This document shows positions 49,682-62,882 of a DNA stretch of 64,000 nucleotides, piece by piece. Numbering within the stretch: position 1 is the stretch's first letter; every line of letters begins with the position of its first letter. The translations under genes and the position numbers were made by a program. The notes below the pieces were generated by a model that was given only the letters and a program-made list of their open reading frames with translations, was not told where the DNA came from and searched no databases. The stretch covers positions 23,601,331 through 23,665,330 of the forward strand of contig NC_087151.1 of the NCBI RefSeq assembly GCF_035594125.1, given 5' to 3'. Origin of the DNA: Scylla paramamosain (taxonomy: Eukaryota > Arthropoda > Malacostraca > Decapoda > Portunidae).

Positions 49682-50123
49682 TGGATAAGTGTCACTTCGC
49701 CATCGCCTCTCAACCCAGTTGGACGTCGAGGACCCATCACCAAGTATGGAGCAAGCTGACAAGCATTTCATCTTGAGAACCTTGGGTAAGTATACCATTG
49801 CCTTGCATGCCATCACGCACCTTCGCCATTGTAAATTACATGAATAAGAAGAGGAGGGGAGAAAAACAAACTTTTCCATTGTTCTCATCTTTTTTTTTTT
49901 TCTGTTACAGAACGTATCTCTTTCCGCTTTGATATCTACCTGGGTGATGTTGGGGGTAAGAAGCTGATTCCTAGATTTATTAAAACTACGCCCCGTCATT
50001 GACAGCGATGATGATGATCTCTTTGCCTTCATTTTGCAAATGTTTTGAATGAATGAGATGTATTTGTCCTAAACAAATAAAATGCCCCATCGACTCTGCA
50101 TAACCTTTCTAATAATAATGATG

Positions 50124-50157
<34 letters not shown>

Positions 50158-50180
50158 GGTGAACATCCATCATAAGTACT
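49682..50180. other. Copy-1-specific non-coding insert
   Basis: About 480 bp lying between GTAAATGCTGA and GTCGGCAAAATCGCC, two points that are only a few bases apart in the second copy (about 62867-62882). It holds a T run (49890-49902), a GATGATGATGAT run (50005-50017) and an AAT microsatellite. No gene is recognised. Either an insertion in copy 1 or a deletion in copy 2. Confidence 0.75.
50110..50158. repeat. (AAT)n microsatellite
   Basis: About 49 bp of AAT with one GATGAT interruption, directly left of the GC-rich flank. Confidence 0.95.
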
Positions 50181-50345
50181 ACGTCGGCAAAATCGCCCAC
50201 ACCACGGGCGAAATCAGGCCACGGGCGGTCAGTGAAAGTGAAGGTGACAGCCTCAGTCCCCGCCGTCACAGATGCTTCGTCCAAGGTAAAGGGATCGCAG
50301 GTAACGGAACCACGTGGGTAGTCACGACGACCTTGGCTATCTGGA

Positions 50346-50740
50346 AGAGGCAGGACATTGGAATGTACTGAGATGTCAGAGGGAACACGTGATGGCAAGA
50401 CTTGCCACCCAGGCCGTCCAGGACCCGCGTGTGCGACTAGCGCATGGCAGCTGCGTGGTGGCGTTGCCACCCACTTTCCTGATGCGTTCAGACCTCCCCC
50501 ACCCTCTTCCCTTCCGTCAACCTTGACCATTGAGTGGTGGAGACATTGGAATGTACTGAGATATCGGAGGGAACATGTGATGGCAAGACTCAAACCACCC
50601 TGGCTGTCCAGGATCCATGCGAGTGAAAGGGAGGCCTCCATGGCAATGTCGTCAGGAGTCTCCCAGACCACGCGTGCGATGGCGACCCTAACGTGTATCT
50701 GTCAGTGATCCCAGCTGCCTGCCGTGCCTGATGCGTTCAG
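50346..50740. repeat. Two-unit ~195-bp tandem repeat, copy 1
   Basis: CATTGGAATGTACTGAGAT begins both units (near 50354 and 50548). Each continues with GAGGGAACA, GTGATGGCAAGACT and CTGTCCAGGA-like phrases. Both end near CCTGATGCGTTCAG and a C-rich stretch (50470-50515 and 50725-50750). The units are diverged by substitutions. Confidence 0.85.
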
Positions 50741-50990
50741 TCCCCCCACCCCCTTCCCATTCAATTATTTCCCACCCACCATCATTGATTGATTTAGTCA
50801 TTCCATAGCCACTGAAGGATAAGGACACACGCCCCCACCTCTCCCGTCAGCGCCGCCATCGCCTTCCCGCCCCCCCCCCCTTAACATGGGCCCTGGTGAC
50901 GTCGTCGTGAATGATCCGCTCCTCCTCCCCGCGTTAATTTACAGCCAGGGTCGCCATTCTGAAATGGATTGCCACTGAGGCCTCCGGAAA

Positions 50991-51096
50991 ATTGTCATGG
51001 GAGTCGCCCATCCTAATTTGGCATTGCCATGGGAGTCCCCATTCCATGGAGACTCCCATGGCATGCCAATTTAGGATGGGCAACTCCCATGGCAAT
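50991..51096. repeat. 106-bp hairpin (long inverted repeat), copy 1
   Basis: The left arm starts ATTGTCATGGGAGTCGCCCA; the right arm ends TGGGCAACTCCCATGGCAAT. They pair over about 48 bp with a few mismatches and a loop around TTCCATGGA. The last base lies about 10 bp from the satellite border. It resembles a terminal hairpin or a foldback element. Confidence 0.9.
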
Positions 51097-52367
51097 TTCC
51101 CTACTACTTACTTTTTAGCGTTTTGATACATGAGAAGCTCAAAAACACAAAACACCCAAAAATACACATTTTTTGTATTGTTCTTTTGTATCCCAGTATA
51201 GGGTGCTTTCTATGTAATTTAGCGTTTTTAGTGCCTAAAACACTAAAAACAGATGAAGTGCTATATACATATGAAGTGCTATTCACGCATTTTTAGCATT
51301 TTGTTACCTGAGAATGTCAAAAACACTTTTAATCCACGTTTCCGGTAATATTACTTTGTTTCACCACATAAGGTTCTTTAAATGCATTTTCCTGTTTATG
51401 TACCTAACAAACTCAAAAACACTGGAAATGCATACTTTTGGTAATGTTATTTTGTTTCTACAGAAAGGGTGTTTTCCATGCGTTTAAGTGTTTTGGTACA
51501 TACAAAACTCAAAAACACTCCAAAGACACACTTTTCTTTATGTTTTTTGAGTGCTTTCCATGCATTTTAGCATTTTGGTGCCTAATAGCTTAAAAAAGAC
51601 TCAAAAGACATGTTTCAGGTATTGTCATTTTGTTTCCCCATATAGAATGCTTTGCATACATTTCGTTGCTTTGGTACATAACAATGTGAAAAGCACTCAA
51701 AATAAACGTTTTTCGTAATGTCGTTTTCTTCCTTCATATAAAGTGCTATTGACGCATTTTAGACTTTTGGTACTTAAGAAGCTCAAAAAACACTCACAAT
51801 ACATGTTCCTCATCATGTTCTTTCATTTCCCCGTATAGAGTGTTTTGCATTCATTTTGGCGTTTTGGTACATAACAATGTAAAAAACCCTCAAAACAGAC
51901 GTTTTTGCAATGTTGTTCTGTTTCTCCATATAAAGTGTTTACACGTGTTTTAACGCTTTGTTACCTATGATGTTAAAAAACACACGTTTCTTGCGACATC
52001 GTTTCCTTTTCAATATAGGATACTTTACATGCATTTTATCGTATTTTTTTACGTAAGGAGCTCAAAACACTGAACATACACTTTTTTTTTTTGTAAAGTT
52101 ATTCTGTTTCTTCTTAATGGGAGTTTTGCATGTGTGTTAGCGTTTTGGTACATAAGAGCTCAAAAAATTAAAAAGGCACGGTTTTTGGTAATGTTTTGTC
52201 TTCCAATATACAAAGCTTTCCATCATTTTAGTGTTCTGATGCCTAAAACGCAGTAAATTAGTGAAAAAAGCACCTTTCAGGTAATCTTGTTTCTATTGTG
52301 TATAAAAAGAGCTTTGCATACATTATGGTATTTTGGTACCTAACACTAAAAAAACACTCAAAACACA

Positions 52368-52702
<335 letters not shown>

Positions 52703-53002
52703 TTTTTAGCGTTTTCTTACCTAAGAAGATCAAAAACACTCATAATATGCGGATCTTGCATTTTGTCGTTTTTGTACGCAAAAATACATTAACAATCACA
52801 TTATTTGTTTTTGGTAATATTATTGTTTCTTGAGAAAGGGTGTTTTGCATGCGTTTTAGCGTTTTGGTACGCAAGTAGCTCAAAAACATTGAAAAGAGAT
52901 TTCTTTGGTTATGTTGTTTTGTTTTCTCATATAGAGTGATTTTCATGCGATTTGGTGCCTAACACGTTAATAAACACATTTCTCGTTTTTTTTTTTTTTT
53001 TC

Positions 53003-53090
53003 ACCAAAACGCTAAAATGCATGGAAATCACTGTATATGGGAATACCAAACATCATTACAAAACACGTATATATTGAGTTTTTCAGCTCC
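53003..53090 (-). repeat. Single inverted satellite monomer next to the telomere-type tract
   Basis: CACCAAAACGCTAAAATGCA reads in reverse orientation, although all monomers for kilobases on both sides read forward. It is followed by an AT-rich stretch (53091-53160) and the CCTAA tract. Confidence 0.85.
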
Positions 53091-53165
53091 TCCTTATTAT
53101 TTATAAAATAAAGGTAACATAAAAATATTTTATAAAATAAAAAAAATAAATAAAAAAAACACTCA

Positions 53166-53252
53166 AACCTAACTTAACTTAATCTAACCTAAACTAACCT
53201 ATCCTAACCTAACCTAACCTAACCTAAACCTAGCCTAATCTAACCTAACCTA
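53166..53252. repeat. Interstitial telomere-type repeat (CCTAA/TTAGG)n
   Basis: About 17 units of CCTAA, degenerate at the edges (CTTAA, TCTAA, CCTAAA), with a perfect core of about five units at 53203-53227. TTAGG is the ancestral arthropod telomere repeat. Satellite resumes directly after it. Confidence 0.92.
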
Positions 53253-54644
53253 TTGTTGTTCTGTTTCTACATATAGAATGCTATTCAAGTTTTTTATCGT
53301 TTTGTTACCTAAGAAGGTTAATAACACTGATAAAATAAGTTTCCAGCGATACCGTTTTGTTTCATCATATCGGGTACTTTACATGTATTTTGCCGTTTCT
53401 GTACTTAATAAGCTAAAAAACACATTTTTTGTTATGTTATTCTGTTTTTCCATAAAGGGTGTTTTGCATGCGTTTTAGCGTTTTGGTAAGTGAGAAGCTC
53501 AGAAACACTCAAAAGACATTTTTTTTTTTTACATGTTTTGTATTCTAATATGGTGTACTTTTCATGCATTTTAGTGCTTTGGTGCCTAACATGCACAAAA
53601 ACACTTAAGGGGTAAGTTTCTTGGTATGTTGCTTCTTTTCCACATACGAGGGGCTTTGCATGCATTTAGGCGTTCTGGTACCTAACAATGTGAAAAAGCC
53701 TCAAATTACACGTTTTGGGTAATGTTCTGTTTCTCCATATAGAGAGCTTTTCATGCGTTTTCGAGGTTTGATAGCTAAGAAACTCAAAAAAACACTCATA
53801 ATATACTTTTCTTTTCGTTTACTGATAAAGGGTAGAGTGCATTTCAGCTTTTTTTTCTTTTTTACGTAACAAGCACAAAAACATTCAAAATACTTGTTTT
53901 GATAATGTTATTCTGTTTCTCCACAAAAGGGTGTTTTCCATGCATTTTAGCGCTTTGCTACGTAAAAAGCTGAAAATACTGAAAAGACGATTTTTTTTTT
54001 CTATTCCCATATAAGATGGTTTGATTTTCTTTTTTTTTTAGCGTTTCGGTATTTAAAACAATAATAAACACTCAAAAGACACGTTTCTGGAAATCTCGTT
54101 TCATTTGCCTTCATTTTTGCGCTTTGGTACCTAATAATATGAAATACACTCAAATTACACGTTTTTGGTAATGTTCTGTTTCTCCATATTGAGTGCTATT
54201 AATGCGTTTAGCGTTTTGTTACCTATGAAGCTCAAAATTACTCATAATAAACATTTATAGTAATGTCTTTTGTTTTCCCGATAAAGAGTACTTTGTATGC
54301 ATTTTGGCGTTTTTATACGTAAAAAGTTCAAAATACCTATTTTTTTCGTATATATTATTGTCTTTCTCCATAACAGGAGTTTTTTTTTTTTCATGTGTTT
54401 TAGCGTCTTGGTAAGTAAGCAGCTGAAAACACTGAAAAGAGACTTTTTTTGGTAATGTTTGTTTATTCATTTATTTATTTATTTTCGTATAGTATGCTTT
54501 CCATGCTTTTTTTTTTTTTTTAGCGTTTTGACGCCTAGCACGCTCATAAATACTAAAAAGACACTTTTCTGTAAATCTCGTTTCCTTTCCCCCATATAGG
54601 GTGCTTTGCGTGCATTTAGCGGTTTTGGTACCTAAGAAACTGAA

Positions 54645-54715
54645 ATATATAATATAATATATAATATATATTATATAATATAGTAGATAATATAATATAT
54701 AATATATAATAATGT
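54645..54715. repeat. AT-only variable repeat
   Basis: About 70 bp of ATATAAT-like units with partial inverted symmetry, replacing the end of a type-E monomer and start of a type-A monomer. Confidence 0.9.
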
Positions 54716-57700
54716 TATATTTATCCATATAGAGTGCTATTCATGCGTTTTAGCGTTTTAATACCTAAGAATCTCAAAAACACACAAAATATTTGTTTTT
54801 GGTAATGTTATTTTCTTTCTTCATAACGTGTGTTTTGCATTTATCCTAGCGTTTCAATACTTAAGTAGCTCAAAGACATAGAAAAGACACGCTTTTTTTG
54901 TAAAGTTATTTTATTCCTATATAGGGTACTTTCCATGCGTTTTAGCGTTTCGGTACCTAACACGCTCATAAATACCCAAAACACTTACCTGGAAATGTCG
55001 TTTCTTTTCCCTATATAGGGTACTCTGCATGAATGTTTTGCGTTTTCGTACCTAGCAATGTGAAATAATCTGAAAATACACATTTTTGGTAATGTTTTTT
55101 TTTTTTTCTGTTTCTCCATATAGAGTGCTATTCATGCGTTTTAGGAATTTGGTACCTAAGAACCTCAAAAAAACTCATATTACACTTCTATTTAAGTCTT
55201 TTTATTTACGTATAGGGTATTGTAATGCATGCATCTTGGGATTTTTTCTACGTACCAAGTAGAAAAAAAGTCTAAATTTTTGTTTCTGGTAATATTACTT
55301 GTCTTCTCCATTAAAAAAAGTGTTTTTGTTCAGTTTCTCTCTGTAGTTTTTTTTTTTTTTTGGCATCCGTTTACCGTTTTCGAACGTAGGAAGCTGAAAA
55401 AATACAAAAATACAAAAAACGAGTCTTTTACACGTTTTTTTTTTCTTTTTCCCATATAGGGTGCTTTCCATGTTTTTTTTTTTTTTTAGTGTTTTGGTGC
55501 CTAACACATAATAAACACTTAAAAACTATGTTTCTGGAAATGTCGTTTGCATTTTAGGCGTTTTGATACCATTCAATACATTCAAGATACAAAATCTTGT
55601 ATCTTAAAATACATTCAAGATACAAAGTTTTTTGTATTTTTGTTATGTATCTCAATATAGAGTGCTCTTATTGGGTTTTAGCTGTTTCGGTAACTAAGAA
55701 GCTCAAAAACACTCAAAATACACGTTTCTCAATTTAATTTACTTTTCCCATGTAAGATATTTTCCATACATTTTGGTGTCTTTTTTCATAGCAAGCTGAA
55801 AAACCCTCAAAATATTTGTTTTGATAATTTGATTCTGTTTCTCAATGTAGGGTGTTTTTTATGTTTTTTTTTTTTTTTTTTTGTACACAAGAAGCTAAAA
55901 ACAATCAATCGTTTTTGGTAATTTTGTGTTCATTTCCCATATAGGGTGCTTTCCATGCTTATTTTGCGTTTTGGTGCCTAACATGCACAAAAACACTGAA
56001 AACATATGTTTTTTGGAATGTCGTTTCGTTTCCCCATAAAGGAGGCTTTTTATGCAATTTGCCGTTTTGATACCTAACAATGTGAAGAAAACTCAAAGTT
56101 TTTCCTATTTTTCTTTTTTTTCTCCATATAGAGTGGTATTGACCTGTTTTTGCGTTTAGTACCAAAAAAGATAAAACAAAAAAAAAAAAAAACACTTATA
56201 ATTCACGTTTTTCGTAATGTCTTTTCGTTTCACCATATAGGGTTCTTTAATTGCATGTTGTCGTTTTCTACGTAACAGTTAAAAACAAAAAAATAAAAGA
56301 GTTATCTTTAATAATGTTATTCTATACCACCATAAAGTTTGTTCTGGATATTTTTTAACGTTTTGGTACGTAAGAAGTTGAAAAACACTCAAAGCATACG
56401 TTTTTCGTAATATTTTATTTTTTTTTTCATATAAGGTGAATTCCATTCTTTTTAGCGTTTTAGTAGCTAACACGCTCAAAAACACTCAAAACAGATTTCT
56501 GGTAAAGTCGTTTTGTTTCCACATATAGGATGCTTTGTGTGAATTTTGGCATTTTTGTACCTAATAATGTGAAAAACACTTAAAATACACGTTTTTGGTA
56601 ATTTTTTTTTCACATACCACGTGCTATTCATGCGTATGAACGTTTTGGTATCTAAGAAACTCAAAGATACTTAAAATACACACCTCTGGCAATGTCCTTT
56701 CTTTTGCATATATATGTTTTTTTTTTTTTAATGCATTTTGGCGTTTTTGTATGTAACAAGCTGAAAAACACTTAAAAGACTTCTTTTTGATAATGTTAAT
56801 CTCTTTTTCCACAAAGGGTGTTTTGCATGCGTTTTAGCGTTTTGGTAAGCAAGAAATTGAAAAACACTCAAAACACTCAAATGTAATGTTGTTTTGTTTT
56901 CCCATATAAGGAGCTTTCCTTGCTTCTTATCGTTTTCGTGCCTTACACGCTCATAAACACTGAAAAGATTTTTTTTTTATTTCGTTTCCTTACCCTATAT
57001 AGGGTGGTTCGCATGGATTTTGCGTTTTGGAATTTAATAATGTGAAAAACAGTCAAAATACAGGTCTTCGGTAATGTTCTGTCTTTCCACATAGAGTGCT
57101 ATTCATGCGTTTTTTAAGTTTTCGTACCTAATATATGGTGCTTCCTATGTATTTTAGCCTTTTGGGGCGTAAAAAAAAAAAAAAAAAAAATTAATTAATT
57201 AAATTAAAAGACACTTTCTAGTAAAGTAGTTTCGCTTCGCTATATGCTTTTTGGCGTTTTGGTACCTAACATTGTGAAAATACTCGAAATACAAATTTTT
57301 GGTAATGTTTTTCACTACATATAGAATGCTATTCATACCCTTTAAAGTTTTGGTACCTAAGAAGCTCAAATACACTTAAAATGTTCAATTCTCGTAATGT
57401 CTTTTCGTTTCCCCATATTGGGTACCTTCCATGCATTTTTGCGTTTTTGTACGAAAGAAGCTGAAAACACTCATAATACTTGTTTTTGGTAAAGTTATTT
57501 TCTTTCTCCTTAAAGTATGTTTTTTGCAAGAATGTTAGCGTTTTAGTAAGGAAGTAGGTCAAAAAACGTGTTTTGTAAATTTCTTTGTTTCCCATATAGA
57601 GAGTTTTCCTTGCCTTAGAGCGTTTTGGTGCCTAACACGTTTATAAACACTCAAAATATAAGGTACTTTGCATGCATTTTGGCGTTTTGGTATCAAAACA

Positions 57701-60700
57701 TGTGAAATACGCTAAAAATAAACGTTTTTAATAATATTATTTTAGTGTTCTGGTACCTAAGAAACTTAAAAACACTCATAATACAAGTCTCTGGTAATGT
57801 CCTTTAATTTTTCCATATTGCTTGCATTTTCCGTTTACATGCCAAAAAAAAAGAATAAATAAATAAATAAATAGATAAATAAACAAATAAATAAACATTA
57901 AAAACACTTGTTTTCGTAATGTTTTTATTTTGTTTTTCGCCACAGAGTGGATGCACGCGTTTCAGCGTTTGGTTTATTATAAGTTGAATAACGCTGAAAT
58001 GAAAAGTAATCTTTCGTTTCCTCATATAGTGAGCTTTACATGAACTAATAATAATAATAATAATAATGTGAAAAAAGAGTCAAAATACACGTTTTTGGCA
58101 ATGTTGTTCTGTTTCTCGATATAGATATGCTAGCCATGCGTTTTAGCATTTAGTATCTAGAGGCTCAAGACTCCCATAATACACTATTCTCGTAATGTCT
58201 TTTAGTTTCCCCATATATTACTGTTTTGTTTTCCTTTATAGGGGGTTTTCCATGCGCTTTGCCTAACACGCTCATAACCGGTCAAAAAGACTCGTTTCTG
58301 GATATGTCGTTTTTTTTTCCATATTTTTTTTTTTGTTATGTGGTTTTGTTTCTCCATATAGAGACATGTTAATGCGTTTTAGCGTCTGGGAACCTATAAA
58401 GTTGATTAACATTTATAATAAAAGTGTCTCGTAATGACCTTTCCTTTCCTCATAGGATACTTTACATGAATATAGGTTTTTTTTTTTTTTCGTAACAAGT
58501 CCTAAAACACTGAAAATACTTCTTTTTGGTGATGTTATTTTTTATTCATAAAGGGTTTTTTCATGCGTTTTAGAGTTTTGGTACCACAGCAGCTGAAAAA
58601 CACTCAAAAGACACGTTTTTGGTAATGCTGTTTTCTATTCCCATAGAAGGTGCTTTTAATACTTTTTAGCGCTTTGGTGCCTAGCACGCTCATAAACACT
58701 CGAGACACGTTTCTGGAAATCTCATTCTCTTTTCCCATGGAAGGTGCATTGCATGCAAATATACATTTTTGGCAATATTATTCTGTTTCTCTATATAGAG
58801 TGCTCTTTATGTGTTTTAACGTTTTGAAACCTAAAAAAAAAAACACAAAAACACTCATAATACACGATTCATGTAATGTCTTTTCTTTTCCGCATTAAGG
58901 GTACTTTGCATGCTTTTTGACATTTTTCTACGTAAGAAGCTGAAAAACTACAAAAAAATCTTGATTTTGGTAATATTATTTTGTTTCTCCATAACATATA
59001 TTTTTGCATGTGCTTTAGCATTTTGGAACATAAGAATTTCTAAAACACTCGATAGACACGTTTTGCGTAATGCCGTTTTATATTCCAAAGAAGGGTGATT
59101 TCCATGCTTTTTACCGCTTTGGTGCCTAACAATATCGAGTATTTTGTATAATTTATAGTGTTTTGATGCCTATTACACTCATAAACACTCAAAAGACACA
59201 TTTATTCTTTGGAAATCTTGTTTCCTTACCCCATATATGATGCTTTGACTGCAATTTGGCGTTTTGGTAATGTTATTCTATTTCTCCATATAGAGTGCTA
59301 TTCATGAGTTTTAGGGTTTTGGTAGTTAAGAAGCTGAAATAAACTCATAATACACGTTTTTCGTTTTTTTTTTTTCTATTCCTCATATAGGGTAGTTTGC
59401 AGTATTTTGGCGTATCTGTTCATAACAAGCTCAAAAGCCCTCAAAATACTTGTTTTTTGTTAGTTATTCTCTTTCCCACATGATTTACATGTGTTTTAGC
59501 GTCTTGTTAAGAAAGTAGCTCAAAACACCTGAAAAAAAGTTTTTGGTAATGTTTTTTTTTTCCATGCTTTTTAGTGTTTTTGTGTCTAACAAGCTCATAA
59601 ATACTCAAAAGAAACGTTTCTGTAAATTTCGTTTTGTTTCCCCATATTTTGGGCTCTGCATGCATTTTGCCAATTTGGTACCTAACAATGTGAAAGACTC
59701 TCAAAATATACATTTTTGGTAATGTTCATTCGTGTTCCAATATAGGTTGATTTCCATGCTTTTAAGCGTTTTGATAGCTAAAACGCTCATAAATTCCCCA
59801 AAAATCAAGTTTTTGGAAATTTCGTTTCGTTTGCTCATATAGGGGATTTTGCATGCGTTTTTAGCTTTTTGGTACCTAAGAATGTGAAAAAAAACACTCA
59901 AAATACACGTTTTTGGTAATGTTGTTCTGTTCCTTAATATAGAGGGATATTCAGGCGTTTTCGCGTTTTTTTTTTATCTAAGAAGTTTAAAAGCATTCAT
60001 AGAACACGTTTCTCGTAATGTTCTTTCGTTACCCCATACAGGTTATTTTGCATGCATTTTGTCGTTTTCCTACGTTGCAAACTCAGAACACTCAAAATAC
60101 TTTTTCTTTTTTTTATAAGAGTATGTTGCATGCGTTTTATCGTTTTGGTACGGAAAAAGCTAAAAAAAAAAATAACACACAAAAGACAAGTTTCTCGTAA
60201 TGTAGTTTTCTATTCCATATAGGGTGATTTCCATGCTCTTTAGCGTTTTTGTGCCTAGCACTCATACAAACACTGAAAAGACACGTTTCTGGGAATCTCG
60301 TTTCCTTTTCAAATATATCGTTTCGAAACATAAATCGCTTAAAAACACTCAAAAGAAACGTTTCTGGAAATTTCCTTTGGTTTCTGATTATGAAGGGCTT
60401 TTCCATGCATTTTGACATTTTGGTACCTAAGAATGTGAAATATACTGAAAAACACATTTTTGCTAATGTTCGTTTCTTCATACTGTATGGTATTTATGCG
60501 TTTTAACGTTTTTTGTGCCTAAGAAGCTTAAAAGCACTTATAGTGATTCTCGTAATGTTCTTTCGTTACCCCATATAGAGTATTTTCAATGCATTTTGGC
60601 GTTTTGTGCGTGAAAAGCTCAAAAACAATGAAAATACTTGATTTTGGTAATGTTATTCTTTTTCTCCATAAAGCGCGTTTTGTTTGCGTTTTAGAGTTTT

Positions 60701-61751
60701 GGTAGGTAAGGATATCAAAAGCACTGAAAAGAGATGTTTTGTTTTCTTTTCCCATATAGAGTGTTTTCTTTTTCTCTTTTTGCATTTTCGTGCCTAACAC
60801 GCTCATACACGCTAAGAGACACTTCTTTGGGGGGAGGGGGGGAAACCTCGTTTCTTTATCCAAGATAGGGTGCTAACAATGTGAAATATACTCAATATAT
60901 ACGTTTTTGTTAATGTTGTTCTGTTTCTTCATATAGAGTGCTATTTATGCGTTTTAGCATTTTGAAACCAATGAAGCTCAAAAACGCTCATAATACAAGA
61001 TTCTCGTAATGTCTTTTTATTTCCCCATACAGAGCACTTTCCAAGCATTTTGAGGTTTTTGTACGTAACAGGTATGAAAACACTCAATATAATTTTTTTT
61101 TTTTGTAATGTTATTGTTTCTCTATTTGTGTGTTTTGCTTACGTGTTAGCGTTTTGATACGTAAATAGCTCCATAAAACACTCAAATGACACATTTTTGG
61201 TAATATTGTGTTCTTTTCCAATATAGCATATTTTTCATGTGTTTTAGGTTTTTTGTGCCTAACAACCTTACAAACACTCAAAAGGCACGCTAATGTAAAT
61301 GCCGTTTTCTTTCATCTTATAGAGTGGTTTGCATGCATATTGGGTTATGGCAACTAAGAATGTGAAATGCACTCAAAATGCACGTTTTCTGTTTTTTTTT
61401 TTTTTCGTAAGGAATTCTGTTCATGTATTTTAGTGCTTTCGTACCTAATAATAAATATTTCTCGTAATATTTTTTTTTTCCGACATGTAAAGTTGTTCAC
61501 ATCATTTTGCCTTTTTTTTACATAACATGCTCAAAAACTCTCAAAATGCTTGTTTTATTGGTAGTTATTCTGCTTTCTATACAGGGTTGCATGCCTTTTA
61601 ACATTTTGTTACGTAAGTAGCTCAAAACACTGAAAAGAGACGTTTTTAGTAATGTTTTTTTTCTATTTCTCCATTTCCCATATAAGGTACTTTCCATGTT
61701 TTTTTTGTTTTTTTTTTATCGTTTTCATGCCTAACACGCTCACAAACATCT

Positions 61752-62249
61752 TTGATTGCCGAATTACCTTATGCGCAAATCATACCTCAAAATTTGACCA
61801 TGGTAATAGTTGATATGGACAGCTTACAAGTCATAATTGATAAGAACGGTTTATATTTTCATCACGCTGATCTGTCACATATACATATCACTGTGAATGG
61901 GGAGATCATTTATAAAGTTCACAGCTCTTTCTCGCATCACGTGTCAAAATTATTTTACACGACCCTTGAGTCACTAGGATTGGACACGCGTAATTCCCTA
62001 GCATTTGATGCTTTTAATAAAGATCGGACAGTATGTTTCCTAAACTTTGTGACAGAGGACGTGCACAATGTGCAATGTGCATGGATGTGCACAATGCCAT
62101 CCCTCTGGATAAAGTAGGGAATCTAAGAATTAATCTGTCTTTTGCTAAGGAACGTAATCATAACCGCATCATCATGTTTTTCCGCCGACACTACCGGTGT
62201 CATAGAAATTGATCATTATCGTCACGTTCACTGCATTGTCCACGCATAA
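61752..62249 (+). pseudogene. Major capsid protein 3' fragment, copy 2
   Basis: Contains only the second jelly-roll part, from the LITELPYTQ-like region to the C-terminus. Frame changes near 62065 and 62175 match those in copy 1, so the decay predates duplication. Amino acid differences from copy 1 are few (for example ETIYKVRSS against EIIYKVHSS). Confidence 0.85.
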
Positions 62250-62255
62250 GGTGTC

Positions 62256-62819
62256 ATGAATGATGTGAAATACAAGCTGGTCTAGCAGGCATCTTGGGCA
62301 GTTGAGTCTATTTTTAAGGCTGTCACAACCAACGCCGTGTGACAGAGCTAATAAATCTTGCCAGAAAACAGGAGAAACCATGCGTTTTCATTCTAAATAC
62401 ATTGAGTGATTATTGTTGACTGGATTATTGTTTATCTTAATTTTCAAAGTCAGACCATAGGCTATTACGATAGCTGTAACTTACATCCCAAATACAATTC
62501 CGCCGTCTTACATCATTTCATGCAAACTTGTCCACATATGAAAATTAGCACATTAAATTATCGACTTAAGGGGTTGAATTCCCTCGTGTGCGGCATTTAT
62601 TGCATGTTCTTTTGCCTTATACTGAGTTGGCATACATTAAAACGTGCAATGTGCATTTTTCACACCAGCTTCAAAAAGCATCAATATCTATATAATGACA
62701 AAAAAATTACTCGTATGGCTTACATAATATTTCGTAAAATGCCACATTGCATGCCTACGTTTTGCCCGGCCGGCAACCGAGCGAGATGTCATAATATCTG
62801 TAAAGTGGTAATAAGGTAG
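62256..62819 (+). pseudogene. Adenain-like protease, copy 2, broken but with longer C-terminus
   Basis: Shares with copy 1 the early TGA (GGCAGTTGA), the frame change before VIIVDW and the His-to-Asp change. Unlike copy 1 it continues past TSFKK with HQYLYNDKKITRMAYIIF, which resembles the usual protease C-terminus. Copy 2 therefore keeps the ancestral 3' end here. One base is missing near the start codon (ATGAATGATG against ATGAATGCACG). Confidence 0.8.
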
Positions 62820-62882
62820 ATGAGGGAAAAGGGGCGGGGTGTGGGAAAGGGGTCAATATCGGGTAAATGCTGACGAAATCGG

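Larger units (their letters stand above)
50181..51107. repeat. GC-rich non-coding flank, copy 1
   Basis: A GC-rich segment quite unlike the surrounding satellite, found again at 62883-63810 with very few differences. It contains a ~195-bp tandem repeat (50346-50740), pyrimidine tracts (50870-50883) and a hairpin (50991-51096), and changes abruptly into satellite at CTTTTTAGCG. Long open frames exist on both strands because of composition; I recognise no protein. It may be the Polinton terminal region or a separate element. Confidence 0.75.

Noticed and set aside
50069..50671. 200-codon minus-strand frame, nearly repeated at 62755-63366
   Set aside because: It is built on the GC-rich 195-bp tandem repeat; frames are open on both strands, its end differs between copies, and I recognise no family.
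41700..51107. Polinton terminal inverted repeats
   Set aside because: The sequence at 41789 shows no inverted match to any part of 49681-51107 that I could find by eye; the 5' end is truncated.
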